From the NCBI GenBank assembly GCA_963799395.1, contig CAWCWZ010000043.1:81591-145590 (forward strand): 64,000 nucleotides of DNA, written 5' to 3'. The translations under genes were made by a program, and so were the position numbers. Shown here piece by piece: positions 20,959 to 30,240 of this stretch (its first letter is position 1; each line of letters opens with the position of its first letter). Source of the DNA: Bog-752 sp963799395 (lineage in GTDB: Bacteria; Actinomycetota; Thermoleophilia; UBA2241). The notes under the pieces were generated by a model. That model made no database searches, was not told where the DNA came from, and saw nothing but the letters and a program-made list of their open reading frames with translations.

Positions 20959-21674
20959 TCAGCCGAGCGCCTCGGCCCCCGCCACGACCTCGAGGATCTC
21001 CTGGGTGATCGACGCCTGTCGCGCCCGGTTCATCGACAGCGTGTAGTCGGCGATCAGGTCGTCGGCGCTCTCGCTGGCGTTGCGCATGGCGGTCATGCGG
21101 GCGCCCTGCTCGCTCGCGCTCGACTCGAGCAGCGCCCGGAAGACGGCGATCTCGACGTAGCGGGGCAGCAGCTTGGCGAAGATCTGCGCCGTCCTCCGGT
21201 TCGTAGAGGTAGGTGACCAGCGGCCGCTCACGATCCTCGGTGTAGATCTCCTGCGGCTCGATGGGCAGGATTTGCACGTCCATGAGCGTCTGCTCGATCG
21301 GCGTCTTGAAGTGGTTGTAGATGAGGCGCACGCGGTCGACCTGCTCGCTCGTGTAGAGGTCGATGACGTGGTGGGCGATGGCTTCGGCGTCGGCGTAGGT
21401 CGGCCGGTCGCTCTTGCCCGACCACGACTGGTCGATCGTCATGCCGCGAAAGCGCAGGGTGCCGATGCCCTTCTTGCCCACGACCAGCAGCCGGCGATCG
21501 AGTCCTTTGCCTTCGAGCTCGCGGTCGGCCGCAAAACAGGCGCGCAGCACGTTGGCGTTGAAGGCGCCGGCGAGGCCCCGGTCGCCGGTGATGACGAGCA
21601 GGGCCTCGGCCTTGGCCGAGTCGTGCTCGCGCAGCAGGGCGAAGCTGTTCTTCTCGGTGGCGTGGATGCCCAGC
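20959..21674 (-). CDS. atpG: ATP synthase F1 gamma subunit, truncated and frameshifted
   Basis: Gamma forms the rotating central shaft of F1. The C-terminal two thirds are visible: LLVITGDRGLAGAFN, a middle region with VRLIYNHFKTPIEQ, and the closing helix NRARQASITQEILEVVAGAEAL. The N-terminal third is absent because the family similarity stops at about 21,674, where phage sequence begins in the opposite reading direction. Within the gene, one base is missing near 21,193 (after YEPED), shifting the frame before the segment AQIFAKLLPRYVE. Confidence 0.92.
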
Positions 21675-21690
21675 CCGAGCTTGTCACGAT
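21660..21690. other. Join between actinobacterial and phage DNA
   Basis: Minus-strand atpG similarity and plus-strand capsid similarity end within a few bases of each other here. Strand bias, base composition and gene content change abruptly. Neither gene has its start within the window on its own side of this point. See the finding for this join. Confidence 0.85.
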
Positions 21691-22603
21691 TTCCAACAGC
21701 GGTATTCCCGCGTACCTGTCCACCTACATCGATCCAAAGGTGATCGACATTCTCGTCAAGCCCATGAAGGCTACGGAGATTGTCGGAGAAGAGACCAAAA
21801 AGGGTGACTGGACGCTGGAAACAGCGATGTTCCCCATCGTGGAATCGACCGGCATGGTTAGCTCCTACGGTGATTATGCCGAGACGGGCATCGCTGGCGC
21901 GAATGTGAACTGGGTGCAGCGCCAGTCCTACACCTACCAGGTCATCACCCAATGGGGTGAGCGCGAGTTGGAAAAGATGGGTCTGGCGCGAATCGACTGG
22001 GCCAATCGCCAGCGCACCGCCTCCGTGCTCACGCTGAACCTCTTCCAAAACAAGAGCTATTTCTTCGGCATTGAAGGGCTGGCCAATTACGGGTTGCTGA
22101 ACGACCCGTCGTTGTCGGCTCCGATTGCGCCGATATCGCAGGGTGGACTGGTCACCTGGGCGGAAAAAGGCACATCTCCGGACGGCGCCGTGTACGTCTA
22201 CAACGACATCAAGGCCATCTATGGGCAGCTTGTCTCGCAGGCAAACGGCCTTGTGGAACTCGACATGGCGTCTCCCATGACGCTGGCAATGTCGCCTGAA
22301 GCTCAGGTCTATCTGACCTTGACCAATAACTTCAACGTCAACGTGCAGGACATGCTGAAAAAGAACTTCCCGAAAATGAAGATCGAGACAGCACCGGAAT
22401 ATCAGACCGCGGCTGGCGAGTTCATTCAGCTTATCGCCGACCAGATGGACGGGCAGCGCACGGCAACCACGGCTTTCACTGAGAAGCTCCGCTCGCATCC
22501 GATCAAGATCGAGCTTTCGAGCTTCAAGCAGAAGCAGAGCCAGGGATCATGGGGCACGATCATCTTCCGGCCTTTCTTATTGGCCTCCGGTTTGGGGTAC
22601 TGA
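21674..22603 (+). CDS. Phage major capsid protein, N-terminally truncated
   Basis: About 309 residues of a major capsid protein resembling the family once called DUF2184. Its sequence includes TISNSGIPAYLS, TYIDPKVIDIL, TQWGERELEKMGLARID and FGIEGLANYGLLNDP, and ends FRPFLLASGLGY. The capsid protein forms the icosahedral shell. The beginning is lost at the join, so the true start, and any portal, protease or scaffold genes upstream, are not visible. Composition is visibly less GC-rich than the DNA to the left. Confidence 0.75.
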   Translation, partial: PELVTISNSGIPAYLSTYIDPKVIDILVKPMKATEIVGEETKKGDWTLETAMFPIVESTGMVSSYGDYAETGIAGANVNWVQRQSYTYQVITQWGERELEKMGLARIDWANRQRTASVLTLNLFQNKSYFFGIEGLANYGLLNDPSLSAPIAPISQGGLVTWAEKGTSPDGAVYVYNDIKAIYGQLVSQANGLVELDMASPMTLAMSPEAQVYLTLTNNFNVNVQDMLKKNFPKMKIETAPEYQTAAGEFIQLIADQMDGQRTATTAFTEKLRSHPIKIELSSFKQKQSQGSWGTIIFRPFLLASGLGY

Positions 22604-22672
22604 TTCGGCAATAAACAGGAGCCGCAACGGTGCGGCCTCAGCGCGGTGCAAGCCGCTCCTTGAAAGGGAACA

Positions 22673-23026
22673 ATGGCGAAAGAGACTGTACTGATTGGTT
22701 GCCGGCTACCAAACGGCCTCGTGTTGCAGCATCCGCAGAACAAAAACGTAACGGTGAAACTTGCCGGGGTGTTTGGCCAGAAAACAGATAGCGGTATCTG
22801 GTATCCGCCGAAACCATACTCGACAACGGAAGTGGATGCCGAGTTCTGGGCAGCATGGAAAGCAGCCTATGTGGGGTATCCGCCGCTCAAGACGCGAGCA
22901 GTATTTGAAGCTCGCAGCGATTCGGAAGCATCGGCCAAGGCGAAGGATACGCCAAAGACGGGATTCGAGCAGATGTCGCAGACTCCGGTTATCAATGGGG
23001 TACGTCTTGAAAAAGCGGTGAGCTAA
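22673..23026 (+). CDS. Phage hypothetical protein, head region
   Basis: A 117-residue protein starting MAKETVLIGCRLPNG after a purine-rich RBS (GAAAGGGA). I do not recognise the family. It has a short beta-rich N-terminal half (VTVKLAGVFG) and a charged C-terminal half. Its place between the capsid and DUF4054-like genes suggests a small head or connector protein. Its stop is followed directly by the next start (23027). Confidence 0.5.
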   Translation: MAKETVLIGCRLPNGLVLQHPQNKNVTVKLAGVFGQKTDSGIWYPPKPYSTTEVDAEFWAAWKAAYVGYPPLKTRAVFEARSDSEASAKAKDTPKTGFEQMSQTPVINGVRLEKAVS

Positions 23027-23659
23027 ATGGGCATAGCGGTCTGGAACCCGACTCTGTTTCTTGGCCGCTATCCTGAGTTCACGGCGGCATACAACGCCAA
23101 TCCCACGCTTTTCGCTTCGATGTTTGCCGAAGCTGGCCTCTATCTCAACAACACTAATTGCAGCATTGTGCAGGACGTGAATCTGCGTACAGTGCTATTA
23201 AACATGATCACGGCGCATATCGCGTTCATCGGCGGCGTGTTGACCGCAGATGGCCAACCCAAACCCGTAGGCATCGTTCAGAGCGCCACGCAGGGCACGG
23301 TGAGTGCTACCTTCCAGAACGTCACGCCGACGCCTGGCACGGGCGCATGGTTCCAAATGAGCCAGTATGGTGCTTCCTTCTGGCAGGCTACGACCTGCTA
23401 CCGGGGCATGTTTTACACTCCGCAGCCGACTCGGGTCGGAGGGATTCACGGGAACCCGCATGGGAACATCGTTTCTGCCGGAGCCGATAAATTGATCGCC
23501 GATGCGATTTTTGTTCGCATATCTCTGGGCACGGATGAACTTGACTGCGATATTGAGCGGATTGAAAACGGGGAGTTGGAGTTACCAACGGTTTCAGCGG
23601 TAACGGTTACGATCAACGGCAAGACCGAGGAAACACCTGTATGGCTCGGCGAAGCATAG
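23027..23659 (+). CDS. DUF4054-like head-tail connector protein
   Basis: The first ~135 residues resemble DUF4054 connector proteins: RYPEFTAAYNANPTLFASMF near the start, a helix with LLNMITAHIAFIGG, a central insert with SATQGTVSAT, and QYGASFWQAT. Such proteins form the ring between portal and tail. The remaining ~75 residues (from FYTPQPTRVGG on) are not part of the usual family and might be a fused second small domain. Start directly follows the previous stop. Confidence 0.6.
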   Translation: MGIAVWNPTLFLGRYPEFTAAYNANPTLFASMFAEAGLYLNNTNCSIVQDVNLRTVLLNMITAHIAFIGGVLTADGQPKPVGIVQSATQGTVSATFQNVTPTPGTGAWFQMSQYGASFWQATTCYRGMFYTPQPTRVGGIHGNPHGNIVSAGADKLIADAIFVRISLGTDELDCDIERIENGELELPTVSAVTVTINGKTEETPVWLGEA

Positions 23660-23661
23660 CA

Positions 23662-24163
23662 ATGTCGGACGCGGTGACGGCCAAGCTCAAGGAATTGGCG
23701 AAGAAGGCTCGCGGGTCCGTACAGGTGGGATTCATCGATAACGATCAAGCTCCGATTGCTTTCTGGAATGAGTTTGGGCATAAGGGGCGCTTTCCCGCGC
23801 CGCCTCGCCCCTTCTTTCGCACGATGGTCAGCGACAAGTCTCCACAGTGGCCGGCGATGATGGCTGGCGAACTTCAAGCGTAGCAAGATGGACGGACACA
23901 AGACGCTGGCCTTCATGGGCGAAGAAATTGAAGGAGAGTTGAAGCAGAGCATTACGGACTTCACTTCACCTCCGCTTTCTCCTACCACTCTTCGCCTGCG
24001 GTTCAAGTTTGGCAATCAGCCGCAGAACATCACCGCGCGGGACGTGGTGCAGGCACAACGCGATGTGAAGAAGGGCCGCACACTGGCGTCGGGTACACAG
24101 GCCAAGCCTCTTATCTGGACCGGGCAAATGCTGCAATCTACGAGTTACAAGGTGAGCGAGTAA
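23662..24163 (+). CDS. HK97 gp10-like/virion morphogenesis protein, frameshifted
   Basis: Two reading frames form one tail-completion-type protein of about 166 residues. The first part has VQVGFIDND, NEFGHKGRFPAPPRPFFR; the second has GEEIEGELKQSI, PPLSPTTLRLR and LIWTGQMLQS, in the order usual for this family. They are split by one extra T near 23,881 (in the segment for LQASKMDG). The ATG at 23662, 2 bp after the previous stop, is preferred to 23641. Confidence 0.7.
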
Positions 24164-24537
24164 TGGACCTGAACGGGCTGGCAAACGGTGTTGCGGAAGT
24201 CGTGAATCCGAATATCCCTGTCTCCATTCAAGCATCCGCTGGTTACTCCATCGGTGCCGGGTTGAAGCAGGTCCCCGCTTACGCTACGTCTGTCTCTGGA
24301 TTTGCCCAGGTGCAAGAGCTTTCCTCTTCCGAGTTGAAGCAAGTGGAAGGGCTCAACATTCAAGGGGTGATGCGGAAACTGTATCTGCGCAGCCCGTTGA
24401 ATGCCGTGATCCGGCCTGACAGTAAAGGCGGAGATCTGGTGACTATCGCAGGGCAGGTCTGGCTTGTCATAAAAACTCTTGAGACGTGGCCCACATGGAC
24501 GGCTGCGCTGATTGTGCTTCAGGAGCAGCCATCGTGA
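24163..24537 (+). CDS. Phage neck or head-closure protein
   Basis: A 124-residue protein (MDLNGLANGVAEVVNPN) overlapping the previous stop. Its mostly beta character (MRKLYLRSPLNAV, LVTIAGQVWLVIKTLETW) and its place before the tail terminator suggest a head-closure or neck ring protein. No family is firmly recognised. The following gene starts inside its stop (GTGA). Confidence 0.5.
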   Translation: MDLNGLANGVAEVVNPNIPVSIQASAGYSIGAGLKQVPAYATSVSGFAQVQELSSSELKQVEGLNIQGVMRKLYLRSPLNAVIRPDSKGGDLVTIAGQVWLVIKTLETWPTWTAALIVLQEQPS

Positions 24538-25058
24538 GCGCACCTACGCCTTATCTCGCATCTATCGCTGTCGATACGGTGATCGAGGCTCTGGGCGCTT
24601 TTATACAGCCCTTCGTGGGAGCAGCGCAAATCGTTCGGGCTGAGGTCAATCGCGTAGCGCCTCCAATCGGACCATTTGTCGAACTGACGGAGCTTTCGCA
24701 AGCAGACCTCGAATATCCCCGCAGTTGGTATGTGGGCGAGTATCAGCAGAGAAACATTATCGGTCCCAAGCGGATTGCGATTCAAGCCGACTTCTACGGG
24801 CCGCTGTCTGGCGATTGGTGCGCGTGCGTCAAGCAGGCATTCAAGACGGCCTATGCCGTCGCGTTATTCCCGGCTGGCATCGCGCCGCTGTACACGGACG
24901 ACGGCCATCAGGCGCCGCTAATCACAGGTGAAGAGCAGTATCTACGCAGGTGGACGTTGACGATGAACCTGCAATATAACCCCATCGTGGTAATCCCGGA
25001 GCAATCTGCGGATACACTCAAAATGAACATTGTAGAAAACGTGGAGACGATCCAATGA
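24534..25058 (+). CDS. Phage neck terminator protein (LIC_12616-like)
   Basis: A 174-residue GTG-started protein. It shows VRAEVNRVAPP, ADFYGPLSGDWC, APLYTDDGHQAP, EEQYLRRWTL and LQYNPIVV, an arrangement I recognise from phage neck/tail terminator proteins. Such rings cap the tail tube and sheath at the head end. The start GTG at 24534 overlaps the previous stop by 4 bp and gives a normal length, and its end overlaps the start of the sheath gene by 4 bp. Confidence 0.7.
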   Translation: MSAPTPYLASIAVDTVIEALGAFIQPFVGAAQIVRAEVNRVAPPIGPFVELTELSQADLEYPRSWYVGEYQQRNIIGPKRIAIQADFYGPLSGDWCACVKQAFKTAYAVALFPAGIAPLYTDDGHQAPLITGEEQYLRRWTLTMNLQYNPIVVIPEQSADTLKMNIVENVETIQ

Positions 25059-26605
25059 CGATTCCTGCAAGCGCGATTGCAAATGTAATCCCTGGCGTGT
25101 TGAGTCCCGGCGGCGCGGGCCTTGTGATGTCTGGCCTTGTGCTTACGCCAAATACCCTTGTACCGTCGGGTGAGGTGTTGAGCTTCGGCAGCGCAGCGGC
25201 AGTATCCGCGTTCTTTGGGCCGTCATCGGCTGAGTTCGCCTACGCCAGCATTTACTTCGCGGGCTATCAGAACAGCACGCAGCTTCCTTCGGCGCTTCTG
25301 TTTGCGCTGTACAATTCAACGACTCCCACGTCTGCCACTCTGCGATCCGGGAGCTTTGCAAATTACTCCCTCGCGGAGATGCAGGCGCTTACCGGGGTGT
25401 TGACGCTGACGGTTGACGGAACCGCATTCACGTCATCGTCAATCGATCTTACTGGAGTAGCAAGCCAGAGTCTTATGGCGGCTGCAATCCAAACAGCCTT
25501 CACGACACCCAATTTTGCTGTCGCATGGGATTCGGTTCACAGTCAATTTGTGTTCACAAGCGACTCGACCGGCCCTGGCTCAACCATCACTTTCGCAACC
25601 GGGACGCTTTCGCAGGACCTTCTCGTGACAGCAACGGCTGGCGGGACGATTTCGCAAGGCGTTGCTACAGCTACACCGTCAAGCGTGATGAATAGCGTTG
25701 TGGCTGTGTCGCAGAACTGGGCAACAATGAGTTACCTTGCCGAACCTTCATTGTCCGACAAGGAACTCTTTGCGGCATGGTTTAGCGAGAGCGACGATGA
25801 ATATCTGGGCGTGATGTGGGATAGCGATTCCAACGCCAGCGTCAGCGGCGGATCGGGGACATTCGGTGTATGGGCCAAAACGAACAAACCGAATGGGGTG
25901 ATGTGCATCGGCGGCGATCCGGCGGTTGGGTCACTCGGTCCGTTGACGATGAACACGGCTGCTTTCGTACAAGGCATGATTGCCTCCATCAACTTCTCGC
26001 AGACCAATGGGCGGATTACGCTGGCAGGCAAAGGCGCAAATTCCGCAGCAGTCACGCCGACATGCACAAGCCTTCAGACCTACACGAATCTTCTCGCCAA
26101 TGGCTACAGTTGCTACGGAGCGTTTGCTTCGCGCAATCAGGGATTCACGTTCTTCTCCAATGGCAACATGCCGGGAGACTTCCCGTGGGCCGATCAGTAC
26201 ATCGATCAAATTTGGCTCAGCGCTCAACTGCAACTAGCCCTGCTGATGCTGTACACGACGGTCAACGATATTCCGTACGATCCAACTGGATACGGTTTGA
26301 TTCGCGCCGCGCTCGTAGGCCAGAACAATTCAGGTAGTGCAACCGACAACGGGCCGATCAATAACGCGCTGAACAATGGCGTGATCCAGACCGGCGTTAC
26401 ACTCTCGGGTACGCAAGCGGCTGCGGTGAATCAGGCGGCGGGCGTGAACTGTGCTTCGACCATAACGGCGAACGGCTACTACCTGCAAATCCTCGATCCT
26501 GGCGCAGAGGCGAGAAATGCAAGGCAAACACCGATTATCAATCTCTGGTACACAGACGGTGGCGCGATTCAGCAGTTTACGATGGATTCTGTAGACATTC
26601 TCTAA
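25055..26605 (+). CDS. Contractile tail sheath protein (DUF3383-like)
   Basis: A 516-residue protein of the DUF3383 type found as the sheath of simple contractile tails. It begins with MTIPASAIANVIPGVL, has a long variable beta region (residues ~90-210), then the more conserved part with FFSNGNMPGDFPWADQYID and QIWLSAQLQLALLMLY, and ends with the segment LQILDPGAEARNARQTP. It contracts to drive the tube through the host envelope. The ATG overlaps the terminator gene stop (ATGA). Confidence 0.8.
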   Translation: MTIPASAIANVIPGVLSPGGAGLVMSGLVLTPNTLVPSGEVLSFGSAAAVSAFFGPSSAEFAYASIYFAGYQNSTQLPSALLFALYNSTTPTSATLRSGSFANYSLAEMQALTGVLTLTVDGTAFTSSSIDLTGVASQSLMAAAIQTAFTTPNFAVAWDSVHSQFVFTSDSTGPGSTITFATGTLSQDLLVTATAGGTISQGVATATPSSVMNSVVAVSQNWATMSYLAEPSLSDKELFAAWFSESDDEYLGVMWDSDSNASVSGGSGTFGVWAKTNKPNGVMCIGGDPAVGSLGPLTMNTAAFVQGMIASINFSQTNGRITLAGKGANSAAVTPTCTSLQTYTNLLANGYSCYGAFASRNQGFTFFSNGNMPGDFPWADQYIDQIWLSAQLQLALLMLYTTVNDIPYDPTGYGLIRAALVGQNNSGSATDNGPINNALNNGVIQTGVTLSGTQAAAVNQAAGVNCASTITANGYYLQILDPGAEARNARQTPIINLWYTDGGAIQQFTMDSVDIL

Positions 26606-26615
26606 GGGGTGATTT

Positions 26616-27074
26616 ATGGGAAGTTTCGTTAATGCTGTAACCGGGGGCGCATCAACTATCACCTCCGCCAACTCGGTGGTTACTTTTACTGTGCCGGGAC
26701 TGTTCGATACCCCGGTGCAACTTCAAGGCTACTCCGCCGACAAGGCGTGGGACACGGCGGCGGTTGTGGTGACAGAGACGCAGATCGGCGTTGATGGTCG
26801 CAAGACCGCGGGCCTCGTATTCAATCCCGTCAAGCAGACCTATGCTTTCCAGGCGGATTCTCCGAGCGTGGGAATCTTCGAGGCGATTCAGGCGGCACAG
26901 CGGGCGGCGAAGGATGTGTATTACATCAACGCAACCATCGATCTTCCGGCCACTGGCCAGTCCTACGTGTGCAACAAAGGTACATTGGAGGACTACAACT
27001 CCGTGGCGTCGGCGGGTAAGGTTCTCACCATGCGCGAGTTTGGTGTGTCCTGGGGGAGCATCGTAGCAGCGTGA
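26616..27074 (+). CDS. Tail tube protein (DUF3277-like)
   Basis: A 152-residue beta-rich protein (MGSFVNAVTGGAS...; VQLQGYSADKAWDT; TQIGVDGRKTAG; VGIFEAIQAAQR). Size and position directly after the sheath gene are those of the tail tube, and the sequence recalls DUF3277/KPP10-type structural proteins. The tube is the inner cylinder through which DNA passes. Confidence 0.75.
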   Translation: MGSFVNAVTGGASTITSANSVVTFTVPGLFDTPVQLQGYSADKAWDTAAVVVTETQIGVDGRKTAGLVFNPVKQTYAFQADSPSVGIFEAIQAAQRAAKDVYYINATIDLPATGQSYVCNKGTLEDYNSVASAGKVLTMREFGVSWGSIVAA

Positions 27075-27086
27075 TCGGGGTAAATA

Positions 27087-27554
27087 ATGCGCAAAACAGA
27101 AACTTTTACCATCGAAGCGGAAGGCCGGGATAAGAACAAGACGTTCCTGCTCACGGAAATGGCCGCGACCAAAGCCGAAGATTGGGCGATCCGCGTCATG
27201 CTTGCGCTAGGCGCCGCGAATGTAGAAATACCCGACGGTGCCTTGCAGCTTGGCATGGCGGCCCTGGCCGAGATCGGACTGAAGAAGCTATTTGCTCTCA
27301 ATCCTGCCACAGTCAAGCCTTTGCTCGATGAGTTGATGGAGTGCATTCAGATTCAGCCTGACAAGAAGCGACCGGAGGTGAGGCGCACGCTGATCGAAAG
27401 CGACGTGGAGGAAGTCAAGACGTTACTCCTTTTGAAATGGCGGGTGCTTTCGTTGCATCTGGATTTTTCGGTCGCCGCCGGCCTCTCAGAATCGTTCGGC
27501 GGCATACTGGAGACGGCAAAGCACAAGCCGAATACCAGAACGTCTCAAAAGTGA
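27087..27554 (+). CDS. Tail assembly chaperone, first frame (gpG-like)
   Basis: A 155-residue, mostly helical and charged protein (MRKTETFTIEAEGRDKNKTFLLTEM; ALNPATVKPLLDELMEC) between tube and tape-measure genes, the place of the tail assembly chaperone that coats the tape measure during assembly. Its stop (TGA 27552-27554) overlaps a second small frame in the −1 register, a common gpG/gpGT pattern. Confidence 0.7.
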   Translation: MRKTETFTIEAEGRDKNKTFLLTEMAATKAEDWAIRVMLALGAANVEIPDGALQLGMAALAEIGLKKLFALNPATVKPLLDELMECIQIQPDKKRPEVRRTLIESDVEEVKTLLLLKWRVLSLHLDFSVAAGLSESFGGILETAKHKPNTRTSQK

Positions 27555-27676
27555 TCGGTATTGTTGTGGGGCATCGCCTGGCAACGCTATATGAATTGCA
27601 GACGTGTTACGGGATTCAGGACGCTCACGATCTGCTGGAGATCGTTGCAATAGATAGCGCAAACGAGGGAGGATGA
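27551..27676 (+). CDS. Tail assembly chaperone, second frame (gpT-like)
   Basis: A 41-residue frame starting GTG at 27551 inside the previous stop (GTGA): GHRLATLYELQTCYGIQDAHDLLEIV follows. Such short helical pieces with LYELQ...DA.DLLEI are typical second halves of the chaperone, made either by reinitiation or by −1 slippage (the run CAAAAG just before the stop would allow partial re-pairing). Which of the two occurs cannot be decided from sequence. Confidence 0.6.
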   Translation: MIGIVVGHRLATLYELQTCYGIQDAHDLLEIVAIDSANEGG

Positions 27677-27698
27677 TACGGCCACACTTATCGACAGC

Positions 27699-29541
27699 TT
27701 GGTCGTTTCTCTCGGCCTCGACACAAAAGACATGGACGCCAAAGCCCCCGGCGTTCGCAAAAAACTGCAAGAACTTGAGAAGGCCGCCGGTAAGACAGAG
27801 AGCGGCGTTAAGGGCATCGGCAAGGCATCCAAAGACACCGTATCGGAACTTTCTACCCTTGGCGCAAAGATGGGATCGTTTCTCGCGCTCATCGGCGGCT
27901 CCGTAGCCATAAGCGCATTTGTCAAGGACACGATAGAAGCCAACCGGCAACTCTATTTTCTCTCTCAAAATCTGGCGATGACTGCGCAGAGTCTCTTTAC
28001 GCTGGGAGCGGCTGGCCAGCGCATCGGCATCGGGAATGCCCTGCAAAGCCTAGCGGCCATGTTCCGCGAAATTCCGGGGCAGCTAGAGGCAGGCCAGCAA
28101 CCGCCTGTTATCAAGCTGCTCGCTCGCGCGGGAATCAATTGGCTCGGATCACCGAACGAAATGATGACGGGCTTGGCGAAGTGGTTCTCCACCATGCCGG
28201 CGAATGTCGCGCTTGGCTTGGGAACTTCTTACGGCCTCAGTTATGACCAAATGACATTTCTGTTACAGGGCGCCAAAGAAGTTTCATCCCAACTCAGTGT
28301 CACTAAAGGCTTCGCCCCTACCGCAAAAGAGACAGCGCAGGCGGTGGAACTGAAGAAGCAGATGACAGATCTTGGCCTTCAGTTTGCCAAAATCGGATAT
28401 GACCTGCTTTCGATGGTCACTCCGGCCTTGGAGAAGTTCCTTTCCATTTTGAAATCCATTGGGGCATGGGCGCAGGGCCACGAGAAGATTGTGGCTATCA
28501 TTGCCGGGGTTGCAGCGGCCCTTGGAGCCTTCGCTGGCATTGCGGCAACTGTCGGCGCGGTTGCTTTGGCGTGGACAGCCTTGACGGGCGCTATCGCGGC
28601 TGCGTGGCCGGTTCTGGCAGTCGTAGGCGATCGTCACGGCTCTTGCGGGAGCGATCTTGCTTCTTTGGGACGATTACAAGGTATGGGCGGAAGGTGGAGA
28701 GAGCGCATTTGACTGGACCGGGTTTGAAAAGAATGTGCGCAAAGCGGGAGACGCTTTCGATTGGCTGGGAGACAAGATTGGGAAGGCAACAGGCGCTTTC
28801 GGAAAGTGGCTTGCCGCTCATGGAGTAAAGGTTCCAGAAAACGCAGTCGGCAAAGGGCTAGAGTGGTACTGGAATCACATGACCTTGCCGGGACTGCTAG
28901 GAATCAAAATCAATCCAGCCGATGAACGGGGATTAAATGCCAAAGGCAACCTGACCGGAAAGGATATTGAGCAATACTACCTAAACCGTGGATACAGCAA
29001 GGAATGGGCCGCTGCTATGGCAGCTTCGGCAAACTCGGAAAGCAGCGGAAACCCAAAAGCTGTAGGCGACAACGGGACATCCTTCGGGCTCTTCCAGTGG
29101 CATGACGCAGCGCGAAAAGCGGCGTTCAAGAAACTTTACGGACACGATATTTCCCAGGCAAACGCTGCTGAGCAGTTAGACTTTGCCGCTATCGAGATGA
29201 AGGCGCTTGGAATCGACACGAGCAAAACAGTAGGTCCACGCTATGCAGCTTCTGCTGTAACTAAACAATTCGAACGTCCCAAAGACCCGATGGGGGAATC
29301 TGCTAACCGCGGAGATTACGCTGTTGCTCTTTTGAATGGTCTCAAGGGGGCTTCGTCTGTTCCTGCGGGCGTGGCGGCTTCGTCGAATACAAGCAATTCC
29401 AACACGGACAACAGCAAGACTACCCACATCGGAACGGTGAACATTCAAGGCGGTGGAGCTCAGTTGCCGACAACGCCTTCGATGGCTCGCGGCATGGACT
29501 GGACAACGCTGCTTACGCAGCAGAATTACGGGTTACAGTAG
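27699..29541 (+). CDS. Tail tape measure protein with muralytic-type domain, frameshifted
   Basis: The tape measure sets tail length and is ejected first. The N-terminal part (VVSLGLDTKDM, then coiled-coil-like charged sequence, LSTLGAKMG) leads to hydrophobic segments (IIAGVAAALGAFAGIAATVG, about residues 265-310). The C-terminal part holds a lysozyme-like domain: GYSKEWAAAMAASANSESSG, GTSFGLFQWH and AAEQLDFAAIEM, as in phage tail lysozyme proteins. One extra base near 28,629 breaks the frame (VLAVVG... to LLWDDYKVW). At about 613 residues it is a short tail. The start is uncertain: TTG at 27699, or a start lost to another base error near 27,680. Confidence 0.8.
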
Positions 29542-30240
29542 ATGCCCACTATCCCTTATCCCGACGTCCCGGCCTATCCTGGCGTGCCTCCGATCCCGCG
29601 CACCGCGCCGGGAACGCCTGCGATCAACATCGCCGTGGCGAGCGGGAATCCTGCACCGAACGAATCATCTAACGAGCTTCCGTGGGGCATATTTACCTAC
29701 CCTGCAAATCAGCCGCTTTACACTCCGACTGAGGGCGGAACGCTATCGACGTTTTCCGTGGGCTACACGCGGTCCATGCAGATCAGCGACTTCCCGATTG
29801 AGGCGAACGCCAGCGGACAGGGGGCAGCCTTCGCCAGCTTCAACAAGGTTTTCCAGCCAGCTAATCCGGTTGTGATGCTTTCGCTTGGCGGAACAGACGC
29901 AGAAAAGATTGCTTTCCTTTACGCCATAGATCAGGCGGTTTCGTCCACCAATCTCTACAACGTCTATACACCGGACGCGAGCTACACGGGCTATAGCATC
30001 GAGCGATACTCATATAACCGCTCGGCTGTTCGCGGCGCTACGCTGCTAATGGTCGAAGTGTCTCTAAAGCAGATTTTGCAGGTGACGGCCTCGTACTCGA
30101 ATACGCCGGTTGTGTCGCCTCAGTCTCCGTCCTCCGCAAATCCGGTTAATAACGGCATTACACAGCCAAGCGCACCCAACACGTCACTTCTTTACGACTT
30201 TTCCAACAGCATTTCCGGGCTTGTGGGAGTAGGCAAGTAA
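29542..30240 (+). CDS. Baseplate protein after tape measure
   Basis: A 232-residue protein with a proline-rich N-terminus (YPDVPAYPGVPPIPR). The middle has VGYTRSMQISDFPIEANA, FASFNKVFQPANPVVML and YSIERYSYNRSAVRGATLL, a pattern seen in baseplate or tail-end proteins encoded between tape measure and plug genes in simple myoviruses. It possibly links the tube to the hub. It starts right after the tape measure stop. Confidence 0.6.
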   Translation: MPTIPYPDVPAYPGVPPIPRTAPGTPAINIAVASGNPAPNESSNELPWGIFTYPANQPLYTPTEGGTLSTFSVGYTRSMQISDFPIEANASGQGAAFASFNKVFQPANPVVMLSLGGTDAEKIAFLYAIDQAVSSTNLYNVYTPDASYTGYSIERYSYNRSAVRGATLLMVEVSLKQILQVTASYSNTPVVSPQSPSSANPVNNGITQPSAPNTSLLYDFSNSISGLVGVGK

